Assembly (NCBI GenBank): GCA_937934705.1 | Contig: CALGYY010000011.1 | Coordinates: 1 to 12,859 of the forward strand | Length of the DNA: 12,859 bases | Reading direction: 5' to 3' | Origin: an uncultured Bacteroidota bacterium | Lineage (GTDB): Bacteria; Bacteroidota; Bacteroidia; Bacteroidales; CAIWKO01 | Shown: piece after piece, positions 1 to 7,807 of the stretch | Layout of the letters: each line of letters starts with the position of its first letter | Numbering within the stretch: the first letter of the stretch is position 1 | The notes under the pieces: generated by a model | Databases searched by the model: none | Told to the model about the DNA's origin: nothing | The model's input: the letters and a program-made list of their open reading frames with translations, nothing else | Program-made: the position numbers and the translations under genes

Positions 1-81
1 GTAATCCGGTGTAACATAGACCATAGCGGCCACAGCGGCTGTAGTGAGCAGCGCGAGCAGGAGGGCTTTTAAACTTTTCAT
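1..81 (-). CDS. N-terminal fragment of an exported or membrane-anchored protein (runs off the window)
   Basis: An ATG at 81-79 on the minus strand opens a frame that stays open to the window edge, giving 27 codons. The translation begins MKSLKALLLALLTTAAVAAM and continues VYVTPDY. This has a short Lys-bearing start, a hydrophobic core of about 14 residues and a small-residue AVAA stretch, which is the layout of a Sec signal peptide or a single N-terminal membrane anchor. The start follows the upstream fusion gene's stop by 105 bases on the same strand. Nothing is visible of the mature domain, so no function can be given. The signal-peptide reading rests on composition only. The real start could in principle lie further upstream, because no stop closes the frame in the few codons before the ATG. 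Confidence 0.6.
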   Translation of the reverse strand, partial: MKSLKALLLALLTTAAVAAMVYVTPDY

Positions 82-186
82 GATGGAGGGATTTGGAATT
101 TTAAAAAACGGGCCCCGGGAGTGAGCACCCTGTCTCATTCCACAAATATTGGAAAAATTATCCGGAACGGCAAGACTAATCTTCGC

Positions 187-1800
187 CTATTTCTTAAGGA
201 GCAGGCAGCCCGAGGAATATCCCCCTCCGAAAACCGTCACCACGATGAGGTCATTTTTGCAGAACTTCTGCCAGTTCTCCGATAATCCGATGGCACAGCC
301 GGCACAACCGGTATTGCCGAGGTATTCAATATTGGTGATCAGTTTGGCTTTATTCATCGATAAATCCTTACCTACCTTATTGATGATCCTGATATTGGCC
401 TGATGAGGAATCAGATAGGAGAGGTTTTCCAGTTTGTAACCATTTCTTTCAAGAATTTCCTGGGTGTCACCGGCCATATAAGTTGATGCATTTACAAACA
501 CATCTTTCCCTTCAGGCATTTGTATCTTCTCACTGTTGATCCTGCAGTAAACCCCGTCGGGACCTTTGCTGACATGTGCCAGTCCCTTGGCAAAGAGATC
601 TACCACCTCAAGATCCTCCTCATTCTGACGGTCTGCCGTAATGATCATGGCCGCAGCCCCATCTCCCCAAAGAAAACCTGATACAGGGTTGTTATCGTCA
701 TTGAACGCCGTATTATGCTCAGAAACAAGAAGCAGTGCTTTTCTGGCCTTTCCTGTAGAAAAGAAACCTTCAACCATTTCAACAGCCGTAACAAATGAAC
801 TGCAGGCGGATGAAACCAGAAACGCACGTGAGTTGGTAATCCCGAATTCTTTTTGCACTGAATGGGCCGGAGTCGCTACTGTATCCCAGGGTGTGTAAGT
901 TGCGGCAATAATGATGTCAACTTCAGAGAGCGGGAATTTCATGTGCGGATGCATTCTCCTCACCGCTTCTATTGCCATGGTGTTGGTGTTCTCGTCAATG
1001 CCTGCTTTCCTGCGTTCTTTGATCCCTGATTTTTTGTAGATCTCATCCGCATCAAGATTTGTAAGTCTGCTGTAATATTCGTTTCCAACCCTTTCTTCGG
1101 GATAGTAATGTGCTATCGCATGCACATACATGGGGGTCATCTTTTTGCTGACCTTGGGCTCTGCGCCCAGCGGCCTCAAAGACAGGATAAGGGTCTCGGG
1201 AATCGTTCTTCTCCTTTCAGCAATGAATTCAGAAAAATGTGCTTCATCCATCATGTTCTTCTCACTCATGGCATCTTTTATTGCAAAAGGAAAATGAATG
1301 AGCGCCTGCATATTCAGGAAAAAATGCTCGGGATCAACCTGCCTGATGTTTCCTTTGTCCGCTTCATCTTTCAATTGTTTGTTAAACAGCTCTGTGTTGT
1401 ACAATAACTGAAAGACTTTCAGCTTGTTAATTCTTTTCGGATCCCTGTTTAACACTGAAATTACAAAGAAAGGTAACTGGGGGTTTTTAACCAGAATGTC
1501 AATATAGGCATTAACGTATTCCCTGATTTTCTCTTCAAGTAAACGATTTGAATTCAGTATTTTAGGAAGAGATGGGACTGAAGTGGTCAGGACGTGTTCG
1601 AAGATCATGTCAAACAGACTCTCTTTACTCCTGAAGTGGTAATTCAAAGCAGCGATATTGATGCCTGCACTTTTGGCGATGTCGCGCACACTGGTCTTGT
1701 CAACCCCCTTCTTCATGAAGAGGTTCTTGGCCACCTCAATAATGCGCTCCTTGGTGTTCTTAATAGTGGCGGCGGCTTTTTTATCGATCGAATCGGGCAT
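187..1800 (-). CDS. TetR-family regulator fused to a complete KASIII (FabH-type 3-oxoacyl-ACP synthase III)
   Basis: One uninterrupted 537-residue frame carries two whole proteins. Residues about 15-62 form a TetR_N helix-turn-helix: a helix with RIIEVAKNLFMKKG, then TSVRDIAKSAGI, then ALNYHFRSKESLF. Residues about 65-210 are a helical TetR-type ligand or dimer domain. After a short linker (about 210-220), residues 221-537 match a full-length thiolase-fold FabH (317 residues). The catalytic Cys is C333 in SSACSS, the His is H466 in IPHQAN, and the Asn is N496 in GNTG, so the condensing triad is intact. Two further cysteines (C499, C502) follow the Asn. FabH enzymes condense an acyl-CoA with malonyl-ACP; the primer used here is unknown. 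Met221 (codon at 1140-1138) could act as an internal start for a free KASIII. The gene stands apart from the upstream operon and has its own promoter-like sequence. A true fusion is favoured, but a sequencing error that joined two neighbouring genes remains possible. Confidence 0.9.
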   Translation of the reverse strand: MPDSIDKKAAATIKNTKERIIEVAKNLFMKKGVDKTSVRDIAKSAGINIAALNYHFRSKESLFDMIFEHVLTTSVPSLPKILNSNRLLEEKIREYVNAYIDILVKNPQLPFFVISVLNRDPKRINKLKVFQLLYNTELFNKQLKDEADKGNIRQVDPEHFFLNMQALIHFPFAIKDAMSEKNMMDEAHFSEFIAERRRTIPETLILSLRPLGAEPKVSKKMTPMYVHAIAHYYPEERVGNEYYSRLTNLDADEIYKKSGIKERRKAGIDENTNTMAIEAVRRMHPHMKFPLSEVDIIIAATYTPWDTVATPAHSVQKEFGITNSRAFLVSSACSSFVTAVEMVEGFFSTGKARKALLLVSEHNTAFNDDNNPVSGFLWGDGAAAMIITADRQNEEDLEVVDLFAKGLAHVSKGPDGVYCRINSEKIQMPEGKDVFVNASTYMAGDTQEILERNGYKLENLSYLIPHQANIRIINKVGKDLSMNKAKLITNIEYLGNTGCAGCAIGLSENWQKFCKNDLIVVTVFGGGYSSGCLLLKK

Positions 1801-1803
1801 AAA

Positions 1804-1837
1804 GCAAAGTACAAATAGGTTCGTTAATGCCTCAAAA
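1804..1837 (-). promoter_or_regulatory. Candidate Bacteroidota-type promoter for the TetR-KASIII gene
   Basis: Reading the minus strand, TTTTG (1837-1833) is followed after 21 bases by TACTTTGC (1811-1804). This resembles the Bacteroidota TTTG / TA..TTTG -33/-7 arrangement, one base short in the -7 box. The -7-like box ends only 3 bases before the ATG at 1800, so transcription from it would give a leaderless or nearly leaderless message, or would mean that the true start lies further in. This is inference from spacing and consensus only. Confidence 0.3.
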
Positions 1838-1889
1838 GTACGAAAAGGACTTAAGCAGACAATGGGAAAGTCTTTTTTTTAAAACGAAT

Positions 1890-1902
1890 GTTTGAAACAA
1901 AC
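1890..1902. promoter_or_regulatory. 13-base inverted repeat, candidate TetR operator (or weak terminator stem)
   Basis: GTTTG-AAA-CAAAC is a perfect 5-base inverted repeat with a 3-base centre. It lies 2 bases beyond the hydantoinase stop codon and about 90 bases upstream of the TetR-KASIII start. TetR regulators commonly bind short palindromes next to their own gene, so autoregulation is the natural guess. The alternative is a terminator for the upstream operon: on the minus strand the repeat is followed by ATTCGTTTT and an A-tract. However, the stem is short and AT-rich, and the following T-run is only four bases. A chance palindrome of this size cannot be excluded. Confidence 0.35.
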
Positions 1903-1904
1903 TC

Positions 1905-3284
1905 TCAGGAGCCAAGAAATCGACCGGAAGGGAGATCCTGTATATGTTCTCCTTCCTGGAAAATGACACCACCGTTCTTCATTAGAAAGTGAACCTGTCC
2001 TTGTGTTGAAAATCCTTCGTATACACTGTGATCGCAATTCTGAAAGAGATTTGCGGCGCGAATGATCCGCCCGGGCTTCGTATCCCAGAGCAGGAGATCG
2101 GCATCTGCACCCGGACGGAGGCTTCCTTTGCGGGGAAAGAGATCAAAGATCCGGGCCGGCATTTCACAACAAAGACTGACCCAGCGGTTCAGGGAGATCC
2201 TGTTTTCGAGTACTCCGTAAGTGAAGAGCAATTCCATCCTGTTCTCAATTCCTCCCGTTCCATTGGGAATAATTGTAAAATTGTTGATTCCCAAATCTTT
2301 TTGTCCGCGGAGATTGAAGGGACAATGATCTGTCCCTATCGTGTCGATGGTTCCGTCGGCCAGTGCGGCCCACAGGGCTTCACGGTCAGCAGCGGATCTG
2401 AGCGGAGGACTGATCACATAGGCGAGAGAATCAGGTAATTCACGATAACAGGCTGTTTTATCAAGCAGCAGGTACTGCGGACATGTTTCGGCGTAGACTG
2501 GCAGGTCTGCTTCCTTCGCCTTCCGGATATGACCAATAGATGCAGCTGTACTGATGTGCACCAGGTAAACTGTGCAGGAGGTTTCCTTCACCAGTTCCAG
2601 GACCCTGGCAACGGCATCTGATTCAGTTTCCGGGGGGCGGGAAAAAAGATGTCCGGCCGGACCGTTGACCCCTTTGGCCAACATCTGCCCCCGAAGACTA
2701 TCAATTCGTTCACCGTCTTCACAGTGGATGCATAATACAAGATTGAGATCATGGCAAACCCTCATCAGTTCTGATAATTCAACATCATTGATGCCGATGG
2801 TTTGCCGGTAGGCGAGATAGGCCTTTACCGAACGGATACCGCCGGATTCGGCACATATCCTGAGTCCTTTCTCCACTTCACTGTTCCATTCGCTGATCCC
2901 AAGGTGCAGCAGATAGTCACACCGGCAATTCTTTGCTTCATTGAGCCGCTCGTGAAGAGCCTCAGGGAGTAACTGTCCTCTTCGTGGTGTCACAAAATCG
3001 ATCAGACTGGCTGTTCCCCCCGAGATGGCAGCCATGCTGCCGCTGACAAAATCATCTGAAGAATTCCCGGCAGGTGTCGGCAACTGAAGGTGAACATGGG
3101 GGTCGATGGCGGCAGGCATAATCAGGTAAGGGGAGGCATCTACTTCTACAACTGCTTCATCTGGTTTGTTCAGACCCATTCCGCTGGCCTGAATGATTCC
3201 CTGGCTGACCAGCAGGTCTGCCCTGGTTTGGGTGTCGCCGGTCAGCAGTGTGGCCTTCCTGAATAAATAAGAGGGATTGGACAT
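1905..3284 (-). CDS. hydA: D-hydantoinase / dihydropyrimidinase-family cyclic amidohydrolase
   Basis: This 459-residue cytosolic enzyme should hydrolyse a cyclic amide ring (hydantoin, dihydropyrimidine or a related imide) to an N-carbamoyl acid. All binuclear-metal residues are visible: D61, H63 and H65 in DPHVHL, the carbamylated lysine K154 in SVKAYLAY, H187 in CIHCEDG, H243 in LVHIST and D319 in GTDHCPF. The Tyr five residues after the lysine (Y159) and N341 in IPNGTGG match substrate-binding positions of this family. Length is normal. The ATG at 3284 lies 7 bases after the SsnA-like stop, with AGAGG four bases before it, so the two are co-transcribed. It is the last gene of the long minus-strand run. 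Hydantoinases and SsnA occur together in purine/hydantoin catabolism loci such as that of E. coli. The exact ring substrate cannot be read from the sequence. Allantoinase or dihydroorotase are less likely, given the hydantoinase-like sequence around the lysine and the C-terminus. Confidence 0.92.
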   Translation of the reverse strand: MSNPSYLFRKATLLTGDTQTRADLLVSQGIIQASGMGLNKPDEAVVEVDASPYLIMPAAIDPHVHLQLPTPAGNSSDDFVSGSMAAISGGTASLIDFVTPRRGQLLPEALHERLNEAKNCRCDYLLHLGISEWNSEVEKGLRICAESGGIRSVKAYLAYRQTIGINDVELSELMRVCHDLNLVLCIHCEDGERIDSLRGQMLAKGVNGPAGHLFSRPPETESDAVARVLELVKETSCTVYLVHISTAASIGHIRKAKEADLPVYAETCPQYLLLDKTACYRELPDSLAYVISPPLRSAADREALWAALADGTIDTIGTDHCPFNLRGQKDLGINNFTIIPNGTGGIENRMELLFTYGVLENRISLNRWVSLCCEMPARIFDLFPRKGSLRPGADADLLLWDTKPGRIIRAANLFQNCDHSVYEGFSTQGQVHFLMKNGGVIFQEGEHIQDLPSGRFLGS

Positions 3285-3291
3285 ATGGCCT

Positions 3292-4563
3292 CTATATTTT
3301 CTTCATTGCCGTCCAGAGCCGCTTTGCCTGAACTCGTGTGAATTCCAGAATTTCTGCCTCATTCGCTTTTACGATCCTTCCATCATTCACGATGAGTTCC
3401 CCATTGGCCACTACATGCCTGATATGGGCTGATTCAAGGCCGAAAATAAAGTGACCTGCGAAATTCTCACGGGTGAGCGGGGTAGGCGAGGGGTAATCCA
3501 AAACCACCAGATCAAACAAGCCCGGAGCTTTGAAGTTGTTGTTCTCCAAATATGTATTGATGTTCCGTAAACGACGGTAAGCATCTTCATAGCCGATCCC
3601 ATCTGATTTCGGTGCGTTCAGCCATGCCGCTTTGGCCGAACGAAGCATATCGCTGTGCATGCCGTCGGTGCCCAGCATGATGCGCGGGCTGAGTCCGCGG
3701 CAGGAGAACAAGCCTACCCTGTTGTTCTGATTGCTTTCAGAGTTCTGGGCCACCCAGCAGGGGGATTCTGAAACCAGAGCCCTTTCTTCGTCATCCAGAT
3801 GAAGACAATGGACCAGTATTGCGGCGTGGGATTCCATCACACCCGCCTCATGGAATCTTTCCACGACCCTTTTCCCATAGGTGCTGACGCTGAATTCCTG
3901 ATCCCAAAGATCTTCGGCAGTATGTACATGTATACCTGTCTGATGCTTCACTGAAAGCTCAACTGCCTGTTTGAGTGTTTCATCTCCAACAGTAAAACCG
4001 GCATGGAGTCCCACCAGACCTTTTCTCTTCTGCAGATAACGGTCGGTTTCTTCGAGACCCCTGAGTGCGATATCCCGGCCATCCCTGTCACTGATCTCAT
4101 AACAGAGCAAGTGCCCGACTCCGATCTTTTCAAATGCCCCTGCAATGATATCCAGTGAACCGCTCACCGCATTTGGTGATGCATGGTGGTCGATGACATA
4201 AGTGACCCCTCTCTTTGCACAGGCCACGGCCGTAGCCAGAGCGCTGGCTTCTATCATATCACGGTCAAGACACTTATCGAGTGTCCACCAGACGTACTTC
4301 AGAACTTCCCGGAAATTCTCGGGGGATTTCCGGGGGCTGCCCATCCCTCTGGCCAGTGCTGAGTAAACGTGATGGTGACCGCAGGCGAAGGCAGGCATAG
4401 TGAACATACCGCTGCAGTCAATCACATGGTCATCCGTTTCCCGCCGGTTTCCCGGAGGAAGGATCACAGCAGGCATGCCGGTTTGCAGCTGAATGTCACA
4501 TTGAACCTGACTGAAGTCACCCGGATCAATGAAGGTCGAATTGAGTAATCTGGTCATGATCAT
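3292..4563 (-). CDS. ssnA: SsnA-like amidohydrolase (putative aminohydrolase / chlorohydrolase)
   Basis: This is a 423-residue amidohydrolase-superfamily protein, close in pattern to SsnA. The metal residues are present, numbered from the start chosen here: HHH at 63-65 (the HxH pair), H214 in HVHTAED, H252 in LVHCLH and D299 in GTDGMHSD. Other family signatures are SALARGM, VIDHHASPN, CYEISDRDG, YGKRVVERFHEAG, SESNQNN, the C-terminal DYPSPTPLTREN with GHFIFG, and a final RLWTAM. SsnA proteins are thought to deaminate or hydrolyse a purine-type ring, but the substrate has not been firmly established in the family. The frame is open back to an ATG at 4611, but that start would overlap the DUF1846 gene by 43 bases and add a basic tail unlike the family. 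I prefer the ATG at 4563, 5 bases after the preceding stop; the ATG at 4557 is also possible. It is tightly linked to the hydantoinase downstream. Confidence 0.85.
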   Translation of the reverse strand: MIMTRLLNSTFIDPGDFSQVQCDIQLQTGMPAVILPPGNRRETDDHVIDCSGMFTMPAFACGHHHVYSALARGMGSPRKSPENFREVLKYVWWTLDKCLDRDMIEASALATAVACAKRGVTYVIDHHASPNAVSGSLDIIAGAFEKIGVGHLLCYEISDRDGRDIALRGLEETDRYLQKRKGLVGLHAGFTVGDETLKQAVELSVKHQTGIHVHTAEDLWDQEFSVSTYGKRVVERFHEAGVMESHAAILVHCLHLDDEERALVSESPCWVAQNSESNQNNRVGLFSCRGLSPRIMLGTDGMHSDMLRSAKAAWLNAPKSDGIGYEDAYRRLRNINTYLENNNFKAPGLFDLVVLDYPSPTPLTRENFAGHFIFGLESAHIRHVVANGELIVNDGRIVKANEAEILEFTRVQAKRLWTAMKKI

Positions 4564-4568
4564 GCTTT

Positions 4569-6086
4569 TTACCCTACAAACAGACTTTTTGAAGAAAACT
4601 CGGGGTCGCATGTCAGGTTAACACCCAGTCTGCGCAAACCGGCTTCATCCCCCGGGGTAGGAATATGGGTCAGGTGAACCTCGCAGCCTTTCAGTTGTTT
4701 CAGAGCTTCCAGGACCAGTTGCGCGGTAGGATTGGAAATGGATGAGATACTGAGGGTGATCAGGGTTTCATCCAGATCAAGTGTAACCATACGGCCATGG
4801 AGGATATCCTGTTTCAGGTAAGCCAGGGAGCGGATAATATTCTCAGGGATGAGGTGCAGGTTATCGGGCAGCCCCGCCAGATGTTTAACAGCGTTGATAA
4901 TAAGGCTTGAGGAAGCATGCATCAGGGGTGAGTTTTTGCCTGTAATTACCGTTCCGTCCTGTAACTCCACAGCGGCCCCGCAATAGATCCCCTCGTATCC
5001 TTTTCCGCAATTCTCAGCTTCCTGTGCTGCCTGCCTGGCAAAAGCCACAACTCTGCGGTCTTCAACGGCAGCGCCCACCTTTTCCATGATCATGCGAGAG
5101 CGTTCAAGCATATCCATATCCGCCATGCCAAGAGCATATTCAACTGAGCAGCGGAAATAACGGCGGATAATTTCCTGATGTGAGGCTTCCTGTACGGCAG
5201 CATCGTCCACTATTCCAAATCCTGCACGGTTAACACCCATATCGGTAGGAGATTTATAAAAGGATTCCCCCCCGGTGATCTTTTCGATGATCTTACGCAG
5301 CAGCGGAAATGCTTCCACATCACGGTTGTAATTCACGGTTTTCTCATTATATGCTTCCAGATGGAAATGGTCTATCATGTTCACATCCTTCAGATCAACC
5401 GTAGCGGCTTCGTACGCCACATTCACCTTGTGATTGAGCGGCAGGTTCCAGATGGGAAAGGTCTCGAATTTGGCGTAACCCGCTTTGATTCCCCTCCTGT
5501 ATTCGTGGTAAAGCTGTCCCAGGCAGGTAGCCAGTTTCCCGCTGCCCGGACCGGGCCCGGTCACCACAACAATGGGCTTCGTAGTCTCAATGTAATCGTT
5601 GGCTCCGTAGCCTTCGTCGCTGACTATGGCATCCACATCCGAAGGATAGCCTTTGGTAAACTTATGAGTATATACTTTGATGCCGTGACGTTCCAGTTTG
5701 TTGAGAAAGGCCTTTGCTGCGGGCTGGGCGTCGTATCGCGTAATAACCACCGCAGTGACTTCAATCCCCCAGCTTTTGAAATCATCAATAGTCTTTAATG
5801 CGTCACTGTCGTATGTAATCCCGAAGTCGGCACGCAGTTTTTTTCTTTCTATATCACCGGCATGAATACAGAGAATCACATCCAGATTATCCCTGAGCTT
5901 CTGCAACAGGCGCATCTTGACATTGGGATCCCAACCCGGTAATACCCTTGCCGCATGGTAGTCAAAAAGCAACTTGCCGCCAAATTCAAGATACAACTTG
6001 TGATTAAACCGGGCTACGCGCTCAAAAATCGCGGCGCTCTGCTCTGCCAGATATTTTTCGTTGTCAAATCCAGTCTTGTGAATCAT
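4569..6086 (-). CDS. DUF1846 family protein
   Basis: The protein (505 residues from the start chosen) matches the DUF1846 family throughout. The N-terminus has TGFDNEKYLAEQS, followed by KLYLEFGGKLL, DYHAARVLPG, CIHAGDIERKKLRADFGITYD, VITRYDAQPAA, VSDEGYGANDYIETTKPIVV, then the glycine-rich GPGPGSGK (about 177-184), KFETFPIWNLPL, YEAATVDLKDVNMIDHFHLEAY, and YKSPTDMGVNRAGFGI. The GPGPGSGK segment resembles a Walker A loop and hints at nucleotide or phosphate binding. No reaction is firmly assigned to the family. The frame opens at an ATG at 6149, but family members begin just before GFDNEKYL, so I choose the ATG at 6086. The extra 21 residues (MINFMAMANAPD and following) would be atypical, although the A-rich TCTAAAA before 6149 looks like a usable start region. 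It leads the three-gene DUF1846 / SsnA / hydantoinase block. Confidence 0.9.
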   Translation of the reverse strand: MIHKTGFDNEKYLAEQSAAIFERVARFNHKLYLEFGGKLLFDYHAARVLPGWDPNVKMRLLQKLRDNLDVILCIHAGDIERKKLRADFGITYDSDALKTIDDFKSWGIEVTAVVITRYDAQPAAKAFLNKLERHGIKVYTHKFTKGYPSDVDAIVSDEGYGANDYIETTKPIVVVTGPGPGSGKLATCLGQLYHEYRRGIKAGYAKFETFPIWNLPLNHKVNVAYEAATVDLKDVNMIDHFHLEAYNEKTVNYNRDVEAFPLLRKIIEKITGGESFYKSPTDMGVNRAGFGIVDDAAVQEASHQEIIRRYFRCSVEYALGMADMDMLERSRMIMEKVGAAVEDRRVVAFARQAAQEAENCGKGYEGIYCGAAVELQDGTVITGKNSPLMHASSSLIINAVKHLAGLPDNLHLIPENIIRSLAYLKQDILHGRMVTLDLDETLITLSISSISNPTAQLVLEALKQLKGCEVHLTHIPTPGDEAGLRRLGVNLTCDPEFSSKSLFVG

Positions 6087-6214
6087 AGCATCATTATATA
6101 TTAATTTGATACAATCTGGCGCATTCGCCATGGCCATAAAATTAATCATTTTTAGAAAGCGACAGTACTTCGCCGGCCAAGACTCATAATAGCTGAATCC
6201 CCGGAATTATTTCT
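6087..6214 (-). other. 128-base spacer, the largest gap inside the gene run
   Basis: This spacer separates the radical SAM gene from the DUF1846 gene and is the only break over 40 bases inside the 12.8-to-1.9 kb series. It holds a small perfect hairpin, TGGCG-CATT-CGCCA (6117-6130), and an AT-rich stretch directly before the preferred DUF1846 start. I see no convincing TTTG/TA..TTTG promoter and no clear GC-stem plus T-run terminator. It may be a leader with its own promoter for the last three genes. If translation begins at 6149 instead, about half of it is coding. Confidence 0.3.
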
Positions 6215-7768
6215 CTAACCGGCTTTGAAAGAGGTCTTCACCAGATCTTCCCATTTGCCCTGATCATGCCGCCTGACAATATCCCGGTATACATCGATGT
6301 TTTTTACCATATGTGCAATATGATTATGGTAACTCATCATTGAAAGCATGTAGGATGCTGCCTTGTCGATAGCTGTTTTCCGCCTGAGGATCAGCCACAG
6401 GAGGTAAAAAAACAGTTTGCGTTTGTGCCTGTTCCGGCTCCATGCGAAATGTCTCAGCAGAAGGATGGATGCCCTGAACTGAAAGGCTGCATCGCGCTGG
6501 TGATCATTGTAGGGTGCGCTGAAATGACCGGGTCCGAAGAGCACCTTAGCTTTAGCTGTAATATTCTTCCAGTCGTATGCCTCTTGTATCGCTGTGAAAT
6601 AGGCTTCAAACAGCTCAGTTTGCGACATTTTCTGATAGTGCATGCAGGGAAAGAGCCCGCTGCGGTAATCAGGACTGATTCCATACCAGCGGCCTTCGCG
6701 GTTCAGTCTGTCGTACAATTCACTACCCGGAGGCGCACCGAGAATATTGAGGTTGATGTAGGAGAGTCCTGTCTGACTTGTAAAATCAATGATCTTGTCA
6801 AATTCATCTGCTGTATCATGATCAAATCCCACTGCAAAGGAAGCCGTGATGTGTATGCCCCGGGCATGTATCTTCTGAACAGCTTCCTTGTAAATAAGTG
6901 CTGATTTATTGTGCTTTTTGTTGGTTTCCTGCAGGGATTCAGGATTCAATGATTCAAAACCGATCAGAATATTGAAGCAACCTGCTTCTGCCATGGCCTT
7001 CAGCAGTTCTTCATCATTGGCAATGTCGATACTGGCCATGCACGACCATGCGAGGTGCAGTGGTTTAATGCGCTCCATAAGCTCTCGCGCGTAACGGCGG
7101 TTCACCGTTAAGTTGTCATCTATGAAGAATACTTTACGTACCGGGAGCGCTTTCAGTTCAGCAATCACATTGTCGATTTCACGGTAGCGCATCTTTCTGC
7201 CGAAGAGCTTATGCACAAGACAAAATTCGCAAGAATAAGGGCATCCCCGCGAGACTTGCACACCCACCTGGAAAAAAGCATCAGCCGGGAGAAGATCCCA
7301 TCTTGGGACCGGGCTCCGGGAGAAATCACAATACGTATCATTGCGGTAAACGGACTTCATACAAGCGCTCTCAAAATCATGGAGACACTGCTCCCACAAC
7401 CCTTCTGCTTCGCCTACCACCACGGCATCTGCATGCTGAAGTGCTTCTTCTGTCATGTATGAAGCGTATGCTCCGCCCAACACCACTTTGACTCCTCTGC
7501 TTCGGTAATGATCCGCAATTTCGTAAACCCTGAGTATGGTGGCCGCCAGAGTTGTGATCCCCACAATGTCAGGAAGCTCGCTTTCCGGCAGAGCCTCAAC
7601 TTCTTCATCAATGATACGGATCGCATAGTGCGGCGGGGTCAGGGCAGCCACGGTAGGAATGGCCAGCGGAACCATGAAACGTTTTTTCTTCAGTATCCTG
7701 CTGAGCTCCGTCTGGGCGTAGTAGTTTGCATAGCGTTGTTTCGGGTTGATGAGAAAAAGCGTAGGCAT
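6215..7768 (-). CDS. B12-binding radical SAM protein with DUF4070-like C-terminus
   Basis: A class B (cobalamin-dependent) radical SAM enzyme of 517 residues. Residues about 1-140 form a Rossmann-like B12-binding domain (FLINPKQRY, DIVGITTLAATILRVYEIAD, KVVLGGAYASY, VVVGEAEG). The [4Fe-4S] motif CxxxCxxC is C176, C180 and C183 in SRGCPYSCEFC, followed by FFIDDNLTVNRRYA, typical of the radical SAM barrel. GAPPGSELYDRLNREGRWYG and the basic, helical remainder (about 400-500, with KLFFYLLWLILRRK at 451-464) resemble the DUF4070 tail found in HpnP-like lipid-modifying enzymes. Such enzymes often methylate unactivated carbons or rearrange lipid or polyketide backbones; this role is inferred. No DxHxxG cobalamin motif is visible, which is common in this class. 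The start follows the KASIII-like stop by 39 bases, with AAGGA 10 bases upstream. It closes the acyl cassette and is paired with a second radical SAM gene at the other end. Confidence 0.9.
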   Translation of the reverse strand: MPTLFLINPKQRYANYYAQTELSRILKKKRFMVPLAIPTVAALTPPHYAIRIIDEEVEALPESELPDIVGITTLAATILRVYEIADHYRSRGVKVVLGGAYASYMTEEALQHADAVVVGEAEGLWEQCLHDFESACMKSVYRNDTYCDFSRSPVPRWDLLPADAFFQVGVQVSRGCPYSCEFCLVHKLFGRKMRYREIDNVIAELKALPVRKVFFIDDNLTVNRRYARELMERIKPLHLAWSCMASIDIANDEELLKAMAEAGCFNILIGFESLNPESLQETNKKHNKSALIYKEAVQKIHARGIHITASFAVGFDHDTADEFDKIIDFTSQTGLSYINLNILGAPPGSELYDRLNREGRWYGISPDYRSGLFPCMHYQKMSQTELFEAYFTAIQEAYDWKNITAKAKVLFGPGHFSAPYNDHQRDAAFQFRASILLLRHFAWSRNRHKRKLFFYLLWLILRRKTAIDKAASYMLSMMSYHNHIAHMVKNIDVYRDIVRRHDQGKWEDLVKTSFKAG

Positions 7769-7807
7769 GGCAATCGTATCCTTAGTCTCTCTGGTTGATG
7801 ATCTTCA

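Noticed and set aside
102..130. GC-rich palindromic stretch (CCCGGGGCCCG) followed by six T on the minus strand, after the TetR-KASIII stop
   Set aside because: It looks like a terminator at first, but the palindrome has no usable loop and the only hairpin with a loop has a 3-base stem, so I do not annotate it.
1394..1404. GTTTGTTAAAC palindrome resembling the repeat at 1890
   Set aside because: It lies inside the TetR coding part, has a different centre and reads as ordinary codons, so it is probably chance.
5361..5798. Plus-strand open frame of 145 codons
   Set aside because: It is antisense to the strongly conserved DUF1846 gene, shows no recognisable domain and is explained by the codon pattern of the real gene.
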